Assembly (NCBI GenBank): GCA_047629355.1
Contig: JBLHWU010000278.1
Location: forward strand, 1-7,501
Direction: 5' to 3'
DNA: 7,501 nucleotides
From: CAYUNA01 sp047629355
GTDB taxonomy: Bacteria > Bacteroidota > Bacteroidia > Chitinophagales > Saprospiraceae
Shown here: in pieces, positions 6,129 to 7,501 of the stretch
How positions within the stretch are numbered: position 1 is the first letter of the stretch
Layout of the letters: each line of letters opens with the position of its first letter
Made by a program: the position numbers and the translations under genes
The notes under the pieces: model-generated
What the model was told of the DNA's origin: nothing
Seen by the model: only the letters and a program-made list of their open reading frames with translations
Databases searched by the model: none

Positions 6129-6162
6129 AGTTGCGCGCTACTTGCGGCAGCGCGGGTGTAGT
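6129..6162 (+). repeat. Dispersed hairpin element, copy B
   Basis: CGCGCT (6134-6139) pairs with AGCGCG (6149-6154) around ACTTGCGGC. It is the second copy of the element at 3638-3670 and is more GC-rich, with stem changes that preserve pairing. The alternative stem GCTAC (6137-6141) with GTAGT (6158-6162) is also retained, with one G-T wobble. It lies between the divergent LuxE-like and lipoprotein genes. Confidence 0.75.
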
Positions 6163-6168
6163 CCTGAA

Positions 6169-6218
6169 GGAGGAAAAAGTATTTTTTACAAAATCTTTTT
6201 CCTCCCTCAAACTCCCTT
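6169..6218 (+). repeat. Strong hairpin plus shared AT/CTC block, copy 2
   Basis: GGAGGAAAAAG (6169-6179) pairs perfectly with CTTTTTCCTCC (6195-6205). Inside, ATTTT (6181-6185) pairs with AAAAT (6190-6194) around loop TTAC, with one bulged T. The 3' part (6190-6218) is the second copy of the block at 3500-3528. The hairpin ends 17-30 bases before the lipoprotein start codon at 6235, so if transcribed it would lie in that gene's leader. The GGAGG in the stem resembles a Shine-Dalgarno sequence but is too far from the start. Confidence 0.7.
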
Positions 6219-6234
6219 ATAAAAACGCAATATT

Positions 6235-6747
6235 ATGAAATTTTTTAAATATACTTTTTTCGCGCTCCTCGTCCTTCTTTTTGCCAACTGTGCGACGCCG
6301 CCTGAATTTCCAATTGAGCCTTATATTGAGTTCATTTCATTGAGTAAAGACACAATGATTAATGGCACAAGTGATGATGATTCCGTGGAATTGGTTTTTA
6401 GTTTTACCGATGGTGATGGGGATATTGGTTTTCCGCAAGGCGACAATCCACCCAAAAATATCTTTTTGATTAATCGCGAGACGGGTGATACTTTATTGGA
6501 TAAATTTACGATTCCGGACATTCCAGACCAAGGTTCGTCGAATGGGATTAAAGGGGAAATTACGGTGATTTTATTCCAGCAATGTTGTGATTTTAATCCG
6601 CCTGCACCAGGTTATTTTTGTGGGCAAGGGAATTCGGTTTCGCCCGTGCCGTTTGATACGCTGAATATGGATATTGTGATTGTGGACCAAGCGGGGCATG
6701 TGAGTAATCGGACGGAGGCTTCGCCGTTGATATTGATTTGTGATTGA
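6235..6747 (+). CDS. Hypothetical small lipoprotein (170 aa) with DGDGDIG motif
   Basis: MKFFKYTFFALLVLLFANC is a typical short signal peptide ending at Cys19 (LFANC). The Asn at -1 is less usual than Gly, Ala or Ser, but the overall shape supports a lipoprotein exported to the envelope. The mature protein has a Ser/Asp-rich stretch (45-51), then VELVFSFTDGDGDIG (51-65), whose alternating Asp residues could bind calcium. A beta-rich Cys-containing segment follows, with QQCCDF (115-120), Cys129 and Cys169. Small lipoproteins with an 'FTDGDGDIG' stretch are frequent in Bacteroidota, but I know of no function. It is preceded by two structured repeats and followed 48 bases later by the RHS fragment on the same strand; a functional link is not shown. 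Confidence 0.75.
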   Translation: MKFFKYTFFALLVLLFANCATPPEFPIEPYIEFISLSKDTMINGTSDDDSVELVFSFTDGDGDIGFPQGDNPPKNIFLINRETGDTLLDKFTIPDIPDQGSSNGIKGEITVILFQQCCDFNPPAPGYFCGQGNSVSPVPFDTLNMDIVIVDQAGHVSNRTEASPLILICD

Positions 6748-6795
6748 GAAAAACGTCTGACATAGAAATTATAGTCATAGCCTATTAAGTAAAAA

Positions 6796-7452
6796 ATGAA
6801 AGTCGAATCGAAATATAAATTAGGAACAATCAAAAATGGGAAATCGTTTTTGGGAGAAGTGATTTTAGAAATCGAGATACATGTAGATGATGAAGCCGCG
6901 ACGGACTTCAAAGAGTACGCCGACTATGAGTACTCCACCATCCCCAATATCAGCTACTACATCTTAGACCACCTCGGTAATACCCGAGTCGTGTATAGCA
7001 ATGCTTCTTGTGGTGAGGAGACCTATGTACTCGAATATATCGCCGACTACTACCCGTATGGTAAGGTACTGCGTGAGTTTGTCTGTACTTCCGAACGCTT
7101 CCTGACTACCGAGCATGAGCGCGATACGGAGACGGGATGGGACAATCGTGGCGCACGGTTTTATGATAGTGAAGTGGGACGATTTTTGAGTTTGAATCCA
7201 TTGGCGATGGATTTTGCGGAGTGGAGTCCGTATAATTATACGTTGGGGAATCCGATTAATTTGGTGGATATAGATGGGCGAGCGCCGAGTCCTCCTCCAA
7301 TTGGATTTTCACAGATAACTTATACTGTACATCAAGACTATAGCCATACTGTATCTTTTCGTAAAGAAACATCAACTACTAAAGGTAAGTACGTGACATT
7401 ATTTATTGGGGTAAAATTTGAAAGCAAGATTTTTTCGATAGTTTTCTTTTAA
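6796..7452 (+). CDS. Orphan RHS repeat-associated core domain fragment (218 aa)
   Basis: Residues 53-162 match the conserved C-terminal core of RHS/YD-repeat proteins: YYILDHLGNTRVVYS (54-68), ADYYPYGKVL (83-92), ERDTETGWDNRGARFYDSEVGRF (108-130, the most diagnostic part), then NPLAMDFAEWSPYNYTLGNPINLVDIDGR. Full RHS proteins are usually over 1000 residues, with many YD repeats forming a cocoon around a variable C-terminal toxin. Here there are no upstream repeats, no signal peptide, and only a 56-residue variable tail (163-218) that I cannot assign. An in-frame stop (6790-6792) lies just before the ATG, so the reading frame is not open upstream. The middle of the gene (about 6890-7140) looks richer in GC than its neighbours. 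It is probably a displaced or decayed RHS tip; expression and function are doubtful. Its stop codon overlaps the 38-bp repeat. Confidence 0.75.
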   Translation: MKVESKYKLGTIKNGKSFLGEVILEIEIHVDDEAATDFKEYADYEYSTIPNISYYILDHLGNTRVVYSNASCGEETYVLEYIADYYPYGKVLREFVCTSERFLTTEHERDTETGWDNRGARFYDSEVGRFLSLNPLAMDFAEWSPYNYTLGNPINLVDIDGRAPSPPPIGFSQITYTVHQDYSHTVSFRKETSTTKGKYVTLFIGVKFESKIFSIVFF

Positions 7453-7488
7453 AAATCGTTGCATGGTCTACATCACGGAACTATTTTT
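7451..7488 (-). repeat. 38-bp imperfect palindrome, right copy (inverted)
   Basis: AAAAATCGTTGCAT (7451-7464) and ACGGAACTATTTTT (7475-7488) flank a 10-base centre. The reverse complement equals 28-65 at 33 of 38 positions. Its first two bases are part of the RHS fragment's stop codon (7450-7452), so the coding frame ends in the repeat. It would also form a hairpin in the transcript after the RHS fragment, and ATTTTT near its end could help termination. Confidence 0.8.
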
Positions 7489-7501
7489 AAGAGGAAAATA
7501 G

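Noticed and set aside
6593..6911. Minus-strand reading frames across the lipoprotein/RHS junction
   Set aside because: They are antisense to two better-supported genes and show no domain or start-site support.
6796..7452. Complete polymorphic toxin and immunity locus
   Set aside because: No YD-repeat shell or secretion signal is present, the tail has only 56 unassigned residues, and the window ends before any immunity gene could be seen.

Overview
The window looks like chromosomal DNA from a member of the Bacteroidota, possibly a Saprospiria-like lineage (the phylum is fairly secure, the class is a guess). Reasons: AT-rich DNA; starts preceded by A-rich sequence rather than Shine-Dalgarno motifs; a promoter of the TTTG-N21-TAnnTTTG type ahead of the tRNAs; lipoproteins with short signal peptides; a DUF4230 protein; a LuxE-like acyltransferase; and an RHS core fragment of the kind common in this phylum.

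Layout. 1-950: a small ABC ATPase (142-789, +) with two altered nucleotide-binding motifs, then a candidate terminator and a large A/T hairpin. 917-1272: a tRNA-Gly(GCC) and tRNA-Leu(UAA) pair, each with its own intrinsic terminator. 1414-3499 (+): a membrane-anchored DUF4230 protein followed 22 bases later by an unrecognised lipoprotein, probably one transcription unit. 3500-3882: a convergent intergenic region filled with inverted repeats. 3883-6061 (-): a LuxE/PaaK-family acyltransferase followed by a saccharopine-dehydrogenase-like oxidoreductase, separated by a 124-base gap rich in a CCGAG palindrome motif. 6062-6234: a divergent intergenic region with two structured repeats. 6235-7452 (+): a small lipoprotein and an orphan RHS-core fragment.

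The genes do not form one obvious pathway. The clearest unexplained signal is the non-coding layer. A 38-bp imperfect palindrome is present near both window ends in opposite orientation (33/38 identical). A second, 33-34 bp hairpin repeat occurs at 3638-3670 and 6129-6162; its two copies differ by eight transitions and one indel, and two stem base pairs have changed in a compensatory way. A third block (3500-3528 and 6190-6218) is shared between the same two intergenic regions. These look like families of dispersed, structured intergenic elements, similar in style to REP/BIME or MITE sequences, but no mobilising enzyme is visible. I found no CRISPR array, integrase, transposase or complete defence system.
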